Made by a program: the position numbers and the translations under genes. Source: Desulfomonilia bacterium (lineage in GTDB: Bacteria; Desulfobacterota; Desulfomonilia; UBA1062). From it: DNA of 64,000 bases. Positions 17,543-26,287 of this stretch are shown here, in pieces. The notes under the pieces were generated by a model. That model ran no database searches, had not been told where the DNA came from, and saw only the letters and a program-made list of their open reading frames with translations. Numbering within the stretch: position 1 is the first letter of the stretch; every line of letters starts with the position of its first letter. The stretch lies in contig DATCTV010000004.1 of assembly GCA_036567785.1 (NCBI GenBank), forward strand, positions 124,001-188,000, written 5' to 3'.

Positions 17543-18475
17543 ATGACGACAAGAACCGCTTCATTCAACATCTCGGACTGGACTACTGCCATGAGGATAC
17601 CTTTCGCTACAGTCGCTGTTGTGCCGTTCTGTGTAGGGATTCTGCTGGCAATCTTCAACGGCGTGCCGGTATCATTGCCTGCATCGATTTCGGGAGTCAT
17701 AGCGGTTTTCCTTATATGCACGGGATGCCACCTGATAGGTGAAACGGCCGATAAGGCCGAAGATGCGATAACCCTGAAAACGGGCCGGACAAAATTCTCA
17801 GGAGGCACACTATCGGTAGTGCAGGGCAAGCTGAATGAAAAAAAGGTAATGAAAGCCGCTTTTGTCTGTTTTACTGTTTCAGCCATTCTTGGCGGTATTA
17901 TCTTTTACATCCACAGATCGTTCTGGCTGGTAGGACTCGGCTCCTTTGGAGCCGCGGCCGCGATATTCTATTCCATGCCGCCCGTAAGGCTTGCCAAGCG
18001 TGGAATGGGCGAGCTTGTCATTGGCGTATGCTACGGATGGCTCACAATTGTTACGGGTTATGCATGCGCATCAAACACAATGCCGCCGGATTCGTATATC
18101 TGGTGCTGGCCGGTTGCGCTTACGGTATTCAACATCATTCTCATAAATGAATTCCCGGATTACATACCTGACTCGACAACCGGCAAAAGAAATATCGTGG
18201 TCAGGATAGGAATGGAAAAAAGCCAGTGGATATACACATCCGCATCAATCCTTACCGGGATATCAATATTCAGCATCTGGTTAAGGTACAGGCCATTTGA
18301 GTTTGCCTTTCTTGCTGTGGCATTACCCGGTATTTTGCTTTCCTTTGCACTTGCATACCTTGTTGCCGTAAAAAAATTATGGAAATCACACAGCACGATC
18401 GAGCCGGTATGTGCGCTCACAATAGTGCTCAATCATATATCATCCATAACGATAGCGCTCCTGGTAAGATGGTAG
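17543..18475 (+). CDS. UbiA-family prenyltransferase
   Basis: A 310-residue integral membrane protein with about eight or nine hydrophobic segments. It belongs to the UbiA/MenA superfamily, which transfers a prenyl chain from prenyl diphosphate to an aromatic or other acceptor. The first acidic motif is present in variant form as GETADKAEDAITLKTGRTKF, and the second as NEFPDYIPDSTTGKRN, the positions that bind magnesium diphosphate. AGGAGG precedes the ATG at 17543. It overlaps the radical SAM gene by seven bases. The acceptor cannot be predicted: a quinone, haem-like or lipid acceptor are all possible. Confidence 0.83.
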   Translation: MTTRTASFNISDWTTAMRIPFATVAVVPFCVGILLAIFNGVPVSLPASISGVIAVFLICTGCHLIGETADKAEDAITLKTGRTKFSGGTLSVVQGKLNEKKVMKAAFVCFTVSAILGGIIFYIHRSFWLVGLGSFGAAAAIFYSMPPVRLAKRGMGELVIGVCYGWLTIVTGYACASNTMPPDSYIWCWPVALTVFNIILINEFPDYIPDSTTGKRNIVVRIGMEKSQWIYTSASILTGISIFSIWLRYRPFEFAFLAVALPGILLSFALAYLVAVKKLWKSHSTIEPVCALTIVLNHISSITIALLVRW

Positions 18476-19734
18476 TTGCCCCCTATTTATCCGTTCATAA
18501 TCTCATCAGACAGTTCGCTTCATCTCTCCTGCTGATGAGGACCGCCAGATGGAAACACTTTCCATTGTGGCTCTCTAAAAACGCCTGGAAATCCATACCT
18601 GTTGCAGGAGGTGCTGTCGGTATGGGCTGCATCGGTTTCGGATATCATGCGGTATGGGAAGTGACTGAAGCATGCAATCTCAGGTGCAGGCATTGCCATG
18701 CAACCAGCAGCGTGGCATCCCCGGATGAGCTCGACACCATGGAGGGCTTCAGGCTGCTTGAGCAGATATACGGGCTCAAGGGCTTCCAGATGCTCGCATA
18801 TTCGGGAGGAGAACCGCTTGTAAGAAAAGATATCAATGACCTTCTTGCATATGGAAAGAAGCTGGGACTTGTCAATGTAATCGCTACTAACGGCACATTG
18901 ATCGATTATCCGCGTGCAAAAGAGCTGAAAAAACTTGGCGTAAAAGGCGTAGCCGTAAGTTTCGACTCCACAGACCCACAGATACATAACAGTATCAGAC
19001 AGAGTCCTACAGCGTTTGACCGGGCTATAAGCGGAATAGAGGCGTGCAGGAAGGCCGGGATAATCGTTCAGCTCAACTATACTGCGATGAAAGAAAATAT
19101 TGAGACACTGCCCGAAGTGGTGAAGTTCGCACATGATGTCAATGCGGCAATCATGCTCTGCTATCAGCTCGTACCTATGGGAAGAGGCGGCGCTATTGCA
19201 TGTTCTGCTCTTTCTCCCGAGGACAACAGGCTACTTATGAAAAGCATAAAAGAGCTTCAGTCCGATGCGGTCACCATCGTCGAGCCGGTTGCAGGTCCGC
19301 AGTACTGGCCTCACCTTCTCGGCAGGGACAACAATGACCCAAAGCGTCTGATAAAACACAGCCTTTTCCACGGCTGCGCGGCAGGATGGGGCCTCATATA
19401 CGTCAAGCCGAACGGTGATGTATGGCCCTGCCCGTTCGTCCCCGTGAGCGGCGGGAATGTAAGGTCTATGGGCCTTTCAGATATTCACAGAAAAAGTGAC
19501 ATATTTTTTAAACTCTCAGACAGGGACAATCTGAAAGGCAAATGCGGCGAATGCGAAAACAGGCACATATGTGGCGGTTGCCGGGGAAAGGCGTATGCAG
19601 CCTTCGGGGACGCTCTGGAAACAGATCCCACATGCTACAGTCACCATACTGTAATGCCCCAATATCTGAAATGGTCTTCTAACGGTGCATTTTTTGGCGA
19701 TACGCCCGGAGGAGGCACAGGAACCTGCGGCTGA
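18469..19734 (+). CDS. Radical SAM/SPASM enzyme coupled to UbiA
   Basis: A 421-residue radical SAM protein. I start it at ATG 18469, which overlaps the UbiA stop (ATGGTAG); a longer frame from 18379 would run inside UbiA. The SAM cluster motif CNLRCRHC (CxxxCxxC) is followed by YSGGEPL. The C-terminal SPASM-type region has CAAGWGLIYVKPNGDVWPCP, CGECENRHICGGCRGKAY and a final Cys near DPTCYS, enough to bind auxiliary Fe-S clusters. The Gly-rich tail ends GTGTCG. SPASM enzymes modify peptides, tetrapyrroles or other substrates; it resembles haem-pathway (AhbC/NirJ-like) proteins in layout, but no peptide gene is next to it. Confidence 0.85.
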   Translation: MVVAPYLSVHNLIRQFASSLLLMRTARWKHFPLWLSKNAWKSIPVAGGAVGMGCIGFGYHAVWEVTEACNLRCRHCHATSSVASPDELDTMEGFRLLEQIYGLKGFQMLAYSGGEPLVRKDINDLLAYGKKLGLVNVIATNGTLIDYPRAKELKKLGVKGVAVSFDSTDPQIHNSIRQSPTAFDRAISGIEACRKAGIIVQLNYTAMKENIETLPEVVKFAHDVNAAIMLCYQLVPMGRGGAIACSALSPEDNRLLMKSIKELQSDAVTIVEPVAGPQYWPHLLGRDNNDPKRLIKHSLFHGCAAGWGLIYVKPNGDVWPCPFVPVSGGNVRSMGLSDIHRKSDIFFKLSDRDNLKGKCGECENRHICGGCRGKAYAAFGDALETDPTCYSHHTVMPQYLKWSSNGAFFGDTPGGGTGTCG

Positions 19735-19769
19735 TAAATACTTTCATCTCGTCTTATAACTTTTATCAA

Positions 19770-19799
19770 ATGACAATCAGGCATCATTACTGATATAAT
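19770..19799 (+). promoter_or_regulatory. Sigma70-type promoter candidate
   Basis: ATGACA (19770-19775) and TATAAT (19794-19799) are 18 bases apart, with the start codon of the endoglycoceramidase-like gene 28 bases beyond. Consensus match only. Confidence 0.55.
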
Positions 19800-19826
19800 T
19801 GTCGTATTCAATATGAGGAGATTGAT

Positions 19827-21194
19827 ATGAGGAAGACAAAGGGGTCATTTTTTATCCTGACGGTTACGGTGCTGCTGATGCTATGCGCCTGCAGAAACAG
19901 CTTCGAGCGGCAATATATAACGGATGATCAGGGTCGCGCCTTGATACTTCACGGTCTTAATGTCAGCTGCTCTTCGAAATATTACGAGGACAGGGTCGGC
20001 TGGACCAAGAAGGAAGATATCCTGAGAATGTCCCGCGACTGGGGGTTTAATTTCGCCCGTATGCTTGTGCTGTGGGACGGTATCGAACCCGAGAAGGGCG
20101 TATTCGATGAGGCCTATCTTGACAGGATTGCAGAACGCCTCGGCTGGTATGAAGAGGCGGGCATACATGTTGTCCTCGATATGCACCAGGACCTCTATTC
20201 CATACACTTCGGCGGTGACGGGGCCCCATCCTGGGCTATCGAAGACAACGGCTGGGCGTTCGAATATCATAACCCCTGGTCGATCAACTATCTTGCACCA
20301 GCCGTAATCGCCGCATTCGGTAACTTCTGGGATTATGAGAATCCCGAATATGCCTATCTGCAGGAACATTATACAATGGCGGTCATGAAGATTGTAGAGC
20401 GCTTCCACGACCATCCGGCTGTAATAGGCTATGACCTGATGAACGAGCCCTACCCTGGCTACCATAAGCCTTTTACCTTTGAATCTCAGGTGCTCAGGCC
20501 TTTTTATGAAAGACTGACAGCGGCCATCAGGACTGTAGATAACGACAACTGGGTATTTTTCGAGCCGATTGCCATCCCGGTAAACCAGGGAACACCCTCA
20601 TATCTGGGAGTTGTCAAAGACGTCAGGCCCGGAGGGGACAGGCTTGCATACTTCCCTCATATATATGCCTTCAGCCTGTCCACCATCCTGCTGTGGGAAG
20701 AAACCAGGAAGAATGAGGCGGCCAGACAGCAATCCCCAATGCTTATCGGTGAACTTGGCTTCTCCGGTAACGGAACCGCAGCCGACACATATCTGAAACA
20801 GGTCATGGCAATGGCGGACCGCACCACAAGCGGCTGGGCGTACTGGTCTTATGACGTCGATCCGATGGGTGTAATAAACGCTGACGGGAGCGAACAGACA
20901 AAGATGAACGACCTTGTCAGGGTATATCCGAAGGCGGTGGCAGGTTTTCCAACCAGCTACGACTACAATCCGAATACCCGGAAATTCGTTCTTGTTTTCA
21001 ATGAAACCGGGGTCAATGCTCCTACCGAAATTTACATACCTGCAAAGCGTTTCTTCCCTGAAGGATGGAAACTTGAAACAAGCGACCCGGCAGGCTCGTG
21101 GTCAAGCGAATGGAACGCGGAATCGGAAGTGTTGAAGGTTTACACAGACCCGAATCAGGCGGTTCATACTATAAAAATATCGCCCGAAGTTTGA
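19827..21194 (+). CDS. Endoglycoceramidase-like GH5 lipoprotein
   Basis: A 455-residue glycoside hydrolase family 5 protein with a lipoprotein signal ending LMLCAC. The stretch LDMHQDLYS and the following GGDGAPSWA are hallmarks of the endoglycoceramidase branch, which cuts the bond between oligosaccharide and ceramide in glycosphingolipids. The acid/base Glu lies in LMNEPYPG (E207) and the nucleophile in IGELGF (E309); WAYWSYD closes the barrel. A C-terminal beta domain (about 370-455) is typical for this branch. GAGGAG precedes the ATG and a terminator follows, so it is transcribed alone. Related GH5 members act on other glycolipids (for example steryl glucosides), so the substrate is probable, not proven. 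Confidence 0.83.
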   Translation: MRKTKGSFFILTVTVLLMLCACRNSFERQYITDDQGRALILHGLNVSCSSKYYEDRVGWTKKEDILRMSRDWGFNFARMLVLWDGIEPEKGVFDEAYLDRIAERLGWYEEAGIHVVLDMHQDLYSIHFGGDGAPSWAIEDNGWAFEYHNPWSINYLAPAVIAAFGNFWDYENPEYAYLQEHYTMAVMKIVERFHDHPAVIGYDLMNEPYPGYHKPFTFESQVLRPFYERLTAAIRTVDNDNWVFFEPIAIPVNQGTPSYLGVVKDVRPGGDRLAYFPHIYAFSLSTILLWEETRKNEAARQQSPMLIGELGFSGNGTAADTYLKQVMAMADRTTSGWAYWSYDVDPMGVINADGSEQTKMNDLVRVYPKAVAGFPTSYDYNPNTRKFVLVFNETGVNAPTEIYIPAKRFFPEGWKLETSDPAGSWSSEWNAESEVLKVYTDPNQAVHTIKISPEV

Positions 21195-21200
21195 AAATAT

Positions 21201-21229
21201 AAGGAGGCGTGTAAGTGCCTCCTTTCTCA
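21201..21229 (+). terminator. Intrinsic terminator after the GH5 gene
   Basis: AAGGAGGC (21201-21208) pairs with GCCTCCTT (21217-21224) around an eight-base loop and runs into TTTCTC. It stands between the convergent GH5 and guaA genes. Confidence 0.75.
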
Positions 21230-21255
21230 CCACTCTTAACTCCCAAGCGGCTTTT

Positions 21256-22791
21256 TTATTCCCACTCTATCGTGCTCGGCGGTTTTGAGCTGATATCATA
21301 GACCACCCGGTTGACGCCTTTGACCTCATTGATGATGCGGGTCGAAATCCGTGCAAGTATTTCATACGGTATCTTAACCCAGTCTGCAGTCATGGCATCC
21401 ATGCTGTGTACGGCGCGTATCGCGATGGCGTTCGCATATGTCCGCTCGTCGCCCATAACACCCACGCTCTTTACCGGCAGCAGCACTGCGAATCCCTGCC
21501 AGATGTCCTTGTAGCCTTCCCATTTCTGGAGCTCTTCCTGCACCCTCAAATCCGCCTGGCGGAGAACGTCGAGCTGTTCTTTCGTTATTTCACCGAGAAG
21601 CCTCACGGCAAGGCCGGGGCCCGGGAACGGCTGGCGCTTCAAAAGCTTGTCGGGGAGCCCGAGTTCATGGCCGAGCACTCTGACCTCGTCCTTGAACAGT
21701 TCCTTGAGCGGTTCAATAAGTGTGAATTTCAAATCCTTTGGCAGGCCTCCGACATTGTGATGGCTTTTTATGGTTACCGAGGGCCCTCCTTTGGCCGAAC
21801 GGCTTTCGATAATATCCGGATAAAGTGTCCCCTGCGCCAGGAACTTTGCGCCGCCGATCCTGTCGGCTTCGCCATAAAATACATCGATAAAAGTCTTGCC
21901 TATTATCTTGCGTTTTTTCTCTGGGTCCGAGACACCTTTCAGCTCGTTGAGAAAGAGATCGCTTGCATCGACTATATCGAGGTTGATCGGATAATCATGT
22001 GTGAACATCTGCCTTATTTCGTCCACTTCATTGGCGCGCAAGAGCCCGTTGTCAACAAATATGGCCGTCATCTGTCTGCCTATCGCCTTATGTATAAGCG
22101 CTGCGGCAACGGATGAATCGACACCGCCAGAAAGCCCGCAGATCAAATTATCTTTTCCGACTGTGGCACGAATTTTAGCCACGGTCTCTTCTATGAAGCT
22201 GGCCATTGTCCATTCGCCCCTGCATCCGGCAATGTTGAACAGGAAATTTCTCAGCACCTCCATACCCCTCGGTGTATGGACAACCTCCGGATGGAACTGG
22301 ACACCGAATATCTTCCTTTTGAAATCGCCCATAGATGCGATGCACGACGATGTGTGCGCAAGGACGGCAAAGCCTGCCGGCGGCACTTTGACATGATCGC
22401 CATGGCTCATCCATACATCCATTCCCAGGCTGAATCCGTCAAAGAGACCTTTATGAGAATCGATTTCAATTGTTGCGGGACCGTACTCGCGGCTTTTACC
22501 GGCATCAACCGTTCCGCCTGAAACGAGCGTTATCAGCTGCATCCCGTAGCATATCCCGAGCAAGGGGATTCCGCTTTTAAGGAGCGCCGGATCCATGCCC
22601 GGATGATCTTCCTCAAGGACCGATGAGGGGCCGCCTGAAAGGACCACAGCTTTTACACCCATCTTTTTGAGCTCATCGGCGGTCGTATCATGCATAAGTA
22701 TTTCGCAGTAAACTCCAAGCTCTCTAATGCGTCTGGCAATAAGCTGTGCATACTGGCTGCCGAAATCAAGAACAGCTACCATCTCTCTCAT
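21256..22791 (-). CDS. guaA: GMP synthase (glutamine-hydrolysing)
   Basis: A 511-residue enzyme that converts XMP to GMP with glutamine and ATP. The class I amidotransferase domain (1-200) starts AVLDFGSQYAQLIARRIREL and has catalytic Cys in GICYGMQL and the His-Glu pair in FGVQFHPEVVH. The ATP pyrophosphatase domain carries the P-loop GLSGGVDSSV, and the C-terminal dimerisation domain ends SKPPSTIEWE. Length and ends are standard. It is the last gene of the leftward dapF-purF-guaA group, 73 bases after purF. An internal ATG three codons in is an equally possible start. Confidence 0.97.
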   Translation of the reverse strand: MREMVAVLDFGSQYAQLIARRIRELGVYCEILMHDTTADELKKMGVKAVVLSGGPSSVLEEDHPGMDPALLKSGIPLLGICYGMQLITLVSGGTVDAGKSREYGPATIEIDSHKGLFDGFSLGMDVWMSHGDHVKVPPAGFAVLAHTSSCIASMGDFKRKIFGVQFHPEVVHTPRGMEVLRNFLFNIAGCRGEWTMASFIEETVAKIRATVGKDNLICGLSGGVDSSVAAALIHKAIGRQMTAIFVDNGLLRANEVDEIRQMFTHDYPINLDIVDASDLFLNELKGVSDPEKKRKIIGKTFIDVFYGEADRIGGAKFLAQGTLYPDIIESRSAKGGPSVTIKSHHNVGGLPKDLKFTLIEPLKELFKDEVRVLGHELGLPDKLLKRQPFPGPGLAVRLLGEITKEQLDVLRQADLRVQEELQKWEGYKDIWQGFAVLLPVKSVGVMGDERTYANAIAIRAVHSMDAMTADWVKIPYEILARISTRIINEVKGVNRVVYDISSKPPSTIEWE

Positions 22792-22864
22792 ATTAAACCT
22801 CTGGATTATAGAATTGTTAATACAGCGGACAGCAGAAAACAGTTTCTATATTTTCCCTCTCCAG

Positions 22865-24298
22865 CTATTCCTGCCCTTCCATGCAGTCACAGCTTGAAAA
22901 TGCGAATTTGTCATAATCCGACGGTTTTGCAGTCGGATATTTGCCGGTAAAACAGGCCGTGCAAAAATCTGTGGGATTGACCACGGTTGCAAGCATGGCG
23001 TCAATGCTGAGGTATTTCAGGCTGTCCGCTTCAATAAATTCACGAATTTCCTCTACCGTCTGCTGCGACCCGATAAGTTCACCCTTGCTGGATATGTCGA
23101 TACCGTAAAAGCATGGGCATTTGACCGGAGGCGAACTTATCCTTACATGAACCTCTTTAGCACCGCCCTCCCTGATAAGCTTCACAAGCTTTTTCATGGT
23201 GGTTCCCCTGACAATCGAGTCATCCACAACAACGACCCGCCTGTCCTGGAGCACGCCGCCAACTGGATTGAATTTTATCTTGACGCTGTCCTGCCTTGAC
23301 TTCTGGTATGGTGAGATGAATGTACGCCCAACATAATGGTTTCTGATAAGACCTATCTCGAAACGTTTTCCCGAGGCCTGGGCATATCCCAGCGCAGCGG
23401 TATTTGCAGAGTCCGGAATGGGGATTACGATGTCGGCTTCGGCAGGAGATTCATAAGCAAGCTGCTTCCCCAGCCTTCTCCTGATCTTGTCGACCTTTTC
23501 GCCGAATATCCAGCTGTCAGGACGGCTGAAATATATGTATTCGAATATGCATTGCGCCTTGTTGTGAGATTCATTAAGCCACAAGGATTTAACGCCTGAT
23601 GAATCTATGACTATCATCTCTCCTGGTTCGAGCGATCTGATATATTCAGCCCCCACAATATCGAAGGCACAGGTTTCGGATGCTACCATATATCCTGAGG
23701 AAGTCCTGCCGAGGCTGAGCGGTCTGAATCCCATCGGGTCTCTCGCAGCTATAACCTTATCGTTGGTAAGAAATACATAGCAGTATGCGCCGACCATCTG
23801 CGAGAGTGCTTCAATAATCTGTTCTTCGATAGTTGTTTTCTGAGACCTCGCAATAAGATGCATCACTATCTCGCTGTCCGATGTGGTCTGGAATATCGAG
23901 CCTGCGCTTTCCATTTCAGATCTGAGACTCGGCGCATTAATCATATTCCCGTTGTGCGCAGACGCAAGCTGTCCTGATTTGCACTGAATAACAAGGGGCT
24001 GGGCATTTGCTATATTCGTACCGCCCCTTGTCGAATAGCGGTTATGGCCGATTGCCGAATGTCCGTGAAGCCTCGGCATTATCCTCGAATCAGAAAAGAC
24101 CGACCTGACCAGACCGAGGCCCTTGTGATATCTTATATCGTGACCGTCTGAGGCAGCAATGCCTGCGCTCTCCTGCCCCCGGTGCTGAAGGGCGTAAAGC
24201 CCCAGATAAACCTTTTCCGAGGCATCCTCATCGCCATAAATGCCTACTATTCCACAGTATTCCTTTAATGAATCATCATGATCGACCGGATTATACAT
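22865..24298 (-). CDS. purF: Amidophosphoribosyltransferase, Fe-S type
   Basis: The first enzyme of purine synthesis: PRPP plus glutamine gives phosphoribosylamine. I start it at ATG 24298, one base after the dapF stop; the frame can extend to 24340 inside dapF. This leaves a short propeptide before Cys15 (EYCGIVGIYG), which becomes the N-terminal nucleophile after cleavage. The PRPP-binding loop is VVVDDSIVRGTT. Cysteines in AQCIFEYIYF, CPCFYGIDI and TDFCTACFTG fit the 4Fe-4S-containing Bacillus-type enzyme. Close packing with dapF and guaA suggests co-transcription. Confidence 0.96.
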   Translation of the reverse strand: MYNPVDHDDSLKEYCGIVGIYGDEDASEKVYLGLYALQHRGQESAGIAASDGHDIRYHKGLGLVRSVFSDSRIMPRLHGHSAIGHNRYSTRGGTNIANAQPLVIQCKSGQLASAHNGNMINAPSLRSEMESAGSIFQTTSDSEIVMHLIARSQKTTIEEQIIEALSQMVGAYCYVFLTNDKVIAARDPMGFRPLSLGRTSSGYMVASETCAFDIVGAEYIRSLEPGEMIVIDSSGVKSLWLNESHNKAQCIFEYIYFSRPDSWIFGEKVDKIRRRLGKQLAYESPAEADIVIPIPDSANTAALGYAQASGKRFEIGLIRNHYVGRTFISPYQKSRQDSVKIKFNPVGGVLQDRRVVVVDDSIVRGTTMKKLVKLIREGGAKEVHVRISSPPVKCPCFYGIDISSKGELIGSQQTVEEIREFIEADSLKYLSIDAMLATVVNPTDFCTACFTGKYPTAKPSDYDKFAFSSCDCMEGQE

Positions 24299-24299
24299 A

Positions 24300-25115
24300 T
24301 TACAGGCAGACTTCTCCTTTGAAAGCGACGTCCACAGCACCTATAAGCCACACATCGGTAAATGAACCGTCTTTATATTTAAAGTCTATCTTGAGTTCAC
24401 CGCCGGGTACTACCACCTTTATAGGAGTGTCTGACACATCTTTCAAGGCGGCGCTCAAAAGGGCCGAGGCTGTCGCGCCCGTTCCGCATGCGAATGTTTC
24501 GTCTTCTACGCCCCGTTCATAGGTGCGTACCCTGATAGTCCCCTTATCAACCACCTGGACAAAATTGACATTTGTCCCGGCAGGCCTGAACGCTTCATGA
24601 TGGCGGATCATACCGCCTAATATCCTGACCGGTACCGACTCCACATCGTCCATGAAGAGAACGGCGTGTGGCACACCCGTATTTATGAACTGGACCATAT
24701 ATTCCATGCCTTTGATGGTGACTGGTATGTCTTTTTTCATTCCGGCCGGATCGGTGAGTTTTATTGCTGCACCGTCTCTATTGAGCTCAGCCTCGATTAT
24801 TCCTGCAAGTGTCTTGAATTTCATCCTGTTTCCGGCGATTCCCTGTCCCGCGGCAAACCTGGCGGCACATCTTGATCCGTTTCCGCACATTTCAGCCTCG
24901 CTGCCGTCCGAGTTGAAAATCCGCATGGTGAAATCCGCCTCGTTCGACGGTTCAATGAGTATGATGCCGTCAGCGCCGATCCCGAACCGTCTGTGGCAGA
25001 GCCTCAGTGCAAGATTGCTCAAATCAGTCTTCAGGCCGAGGTTCATATTGTCTATCATGATGAAATCATTGCCCGTGCCTGACATTTTCACAAAGGAAAG
25101 ACAGTTACCGCTCAT
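24300..25115 (-). CDS. dapF: Diaminopimelate epimerase
   Basis: A 271-residue enzyme converting LL- to meso-diaminopimelate for lysine and peptidoglycan. Both catalytic cysteines are present in their motifs: MCGNGSRC (first half) and FACGTGATA (second half). The N-terminal FVKMSGTGNDF is also diagnostic. The length is normal. Its TAA stop lies one base before the purF ATG, so the two are probably translated in series. No other lysine gene is nearby. Confidence 0.97.
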   Translation of the reverse strand: MSGNCLSFVKMSGTGNDFIMIDNMNLGLKTDLSNLALRLCHRRFGIGADGIILIEPSNEADFTMRIFNSDGSEAEMCGNGSRCAARFAAGQGIAGNRMKFKTLAGIIEAELNRDGAAIKLTDPAGMKKDIPVTIKGMEYMVQFINTGVPHAVLFMDDVESVPVRILGGMIRHHEAFRPAGTNVNFVQVVDKGTIRVRTYERGVEDETFACGTGATASALLSAALKDVSDTPIKVVVPGGELKIDFKYKDGSFTDVWLIGAVDVAFKGEVCL

Positions 25116-25245
25116 AAATAACTCCTAGTCTATATTCTGAAACATTTAGAAAGATTGTGCCCAGGTGATAGCTTCGATTAACAGACCATTATTATCCGGT
25201 CAAGAGACAGTTGAACACGTTATCGATTGTATTAATAAACCTGGA

Positions 25246-26250
25246 CTACCCGAAGCTGTAGCCCTTTGTGATGAAGTAATTGATCCTGTCATAGAAAAAT
25301 ATGATGCGGTTGTTAAGTTCGAGAGTTGAGTATATTTCAAGGGGAGATGAGAGTATCCGCTTCTTTATTACAGACAGCCATATGGATTTCCTGCTTAGAG
25401 CAAGCGCCGTCAGAATTTCAGCAAGCATGAAGGTCTCTTTCCTGATGTTCTTTCCGAACTCGACATACTTTTTATAATCTACCTCGCTTCCCTTCAGCCA
25501 TGATCTGACATCACTTAAAACCATGCTGTTCAGCCTGGAAAGCTCAACCTTAAGAATCCCGGCTCCGGGAATACTGTCCAGCACGTCCTTAATCCACCCG
25601 CTGGAAATTTCATCCATATCCATATCAATAATCTTTATCAGAAGATTCGAAAGGAAGGCCCCGGACTTTTCATTCCCCGCCGAGATGCCTTCGATATTCA
25701 ATGCGCCGGGAAAGAGCTGCCTGAAAGAATCCATCATCGCCCAAGTATCCTTATAAAGCATCCTGAAGATTTCGAGCGCCTTTTCATTCGATGACCAGGC
25801 AAGTTCAGGAAGGCTGCTTATGGGAAAGTATGCTGCATCGGTAGCGTCATCTCCCGGTTTGAGCACACCCCCTGTTGCCCTGACCTCATAAGTGACAATA
25901 GCAAGACTGCCGTAAAAGTAATTTTCGACGGTATCAACATCAATAAGCCTGACGATCTCTCCGGTAAGGCCGGTCTCTTCAGACAATTCCCTCAGGGCGG
26001 CCTGGCTTACTTCTTCGCCTGACTCCGCAAAACCTATGGGCAGGCACCACATGTCCTTATAAGGGTCTTTTTTTCTCTTCACGAGAAGCACTTCCCGGTT
26101 CTCGTTAGAAACGATGCAGCAGGCAACAGGAAGCGGGTTTTCATAAAACACGGTTTTACAGTTTCTACAGTAGTCCCTTTTCCTGCCATCGATCGTCTTT
26201 CTCGATATGGTACCGCCACAGAAACAACAGTATTTTTTCTTTTTTTTCAT
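25246..26250 (-). CDS. NUDIX hydrolase with zinc ribbon and extra helical domain
   Basis: The N terminus is a zinc ribbon (CCFCGG and YCRNCK), followed by a NUDIX domain (about 35-165) with the catalytic box intact: GFAESGEE, then RELSEETGL. This layout resembles NADH pyrophosphatase-like or ADP-ribose hydrolases acting on nucleoside diphosphate derivatives. Unusually, about 165 further residues follow, predicted mainly helical, with YKKYVEFGKNIRKETFMLAE and a final FFYDRINYFITKGY. That pattern recalls small helical domains at the N termini of sigma-factor regulators and sensor kinases (RsbR-like), but I cannot name it with certainty. It is the third gene of the M23-capA-NUDIX group, 37 bases after capA. 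Confidence 0.8.
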   Translation of the reverse strand: MKKKKKYCCFCGGTISRKTIDGRKRDYCRNCKTVFYENPLPVACCIVSNENREVLLVKRKKDPYKDMWCLPIGFAESGEEVSQAALRELSEETGLTGEIVRLIDVDTVENYFYGSLAIVTYEVRATGGVLKPGDDATDAAYFPISSLPELAWSSNEKALEIFRMLYKDTWAMMDSFRQLFPGALNIEGISAGNEKSGAFLSNLLIKIIDMDMDEISSGWIKDVLDSIPGAGILKVELSRLNSMVLSDVRSWLKGSEVDYKKYVEFGKNIRKETFMLAEILTALALSRKSIWLSVIKKRILSSPLEIYSTLELNNRIIFFYDRINYFITKGYSFG

Positions 26251-26287
26251 TGCCTGCCCCGAGCCTTATTTTTTCTGCTTTTTAATA

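Noticed and set aside
18379-18468. Upstream extension of the radical SAM reading frame into UbiA
   Set aside because: It lies in another frame of the UbiA gene, and the ATG at 18469 gives the usual overlap with the UbiA stop.
21406-22116. 236-residue plus-strand frame opposite guaA
   Set aside because: It is a shadow of guaA; guaA motifs on the minus strand are complete.
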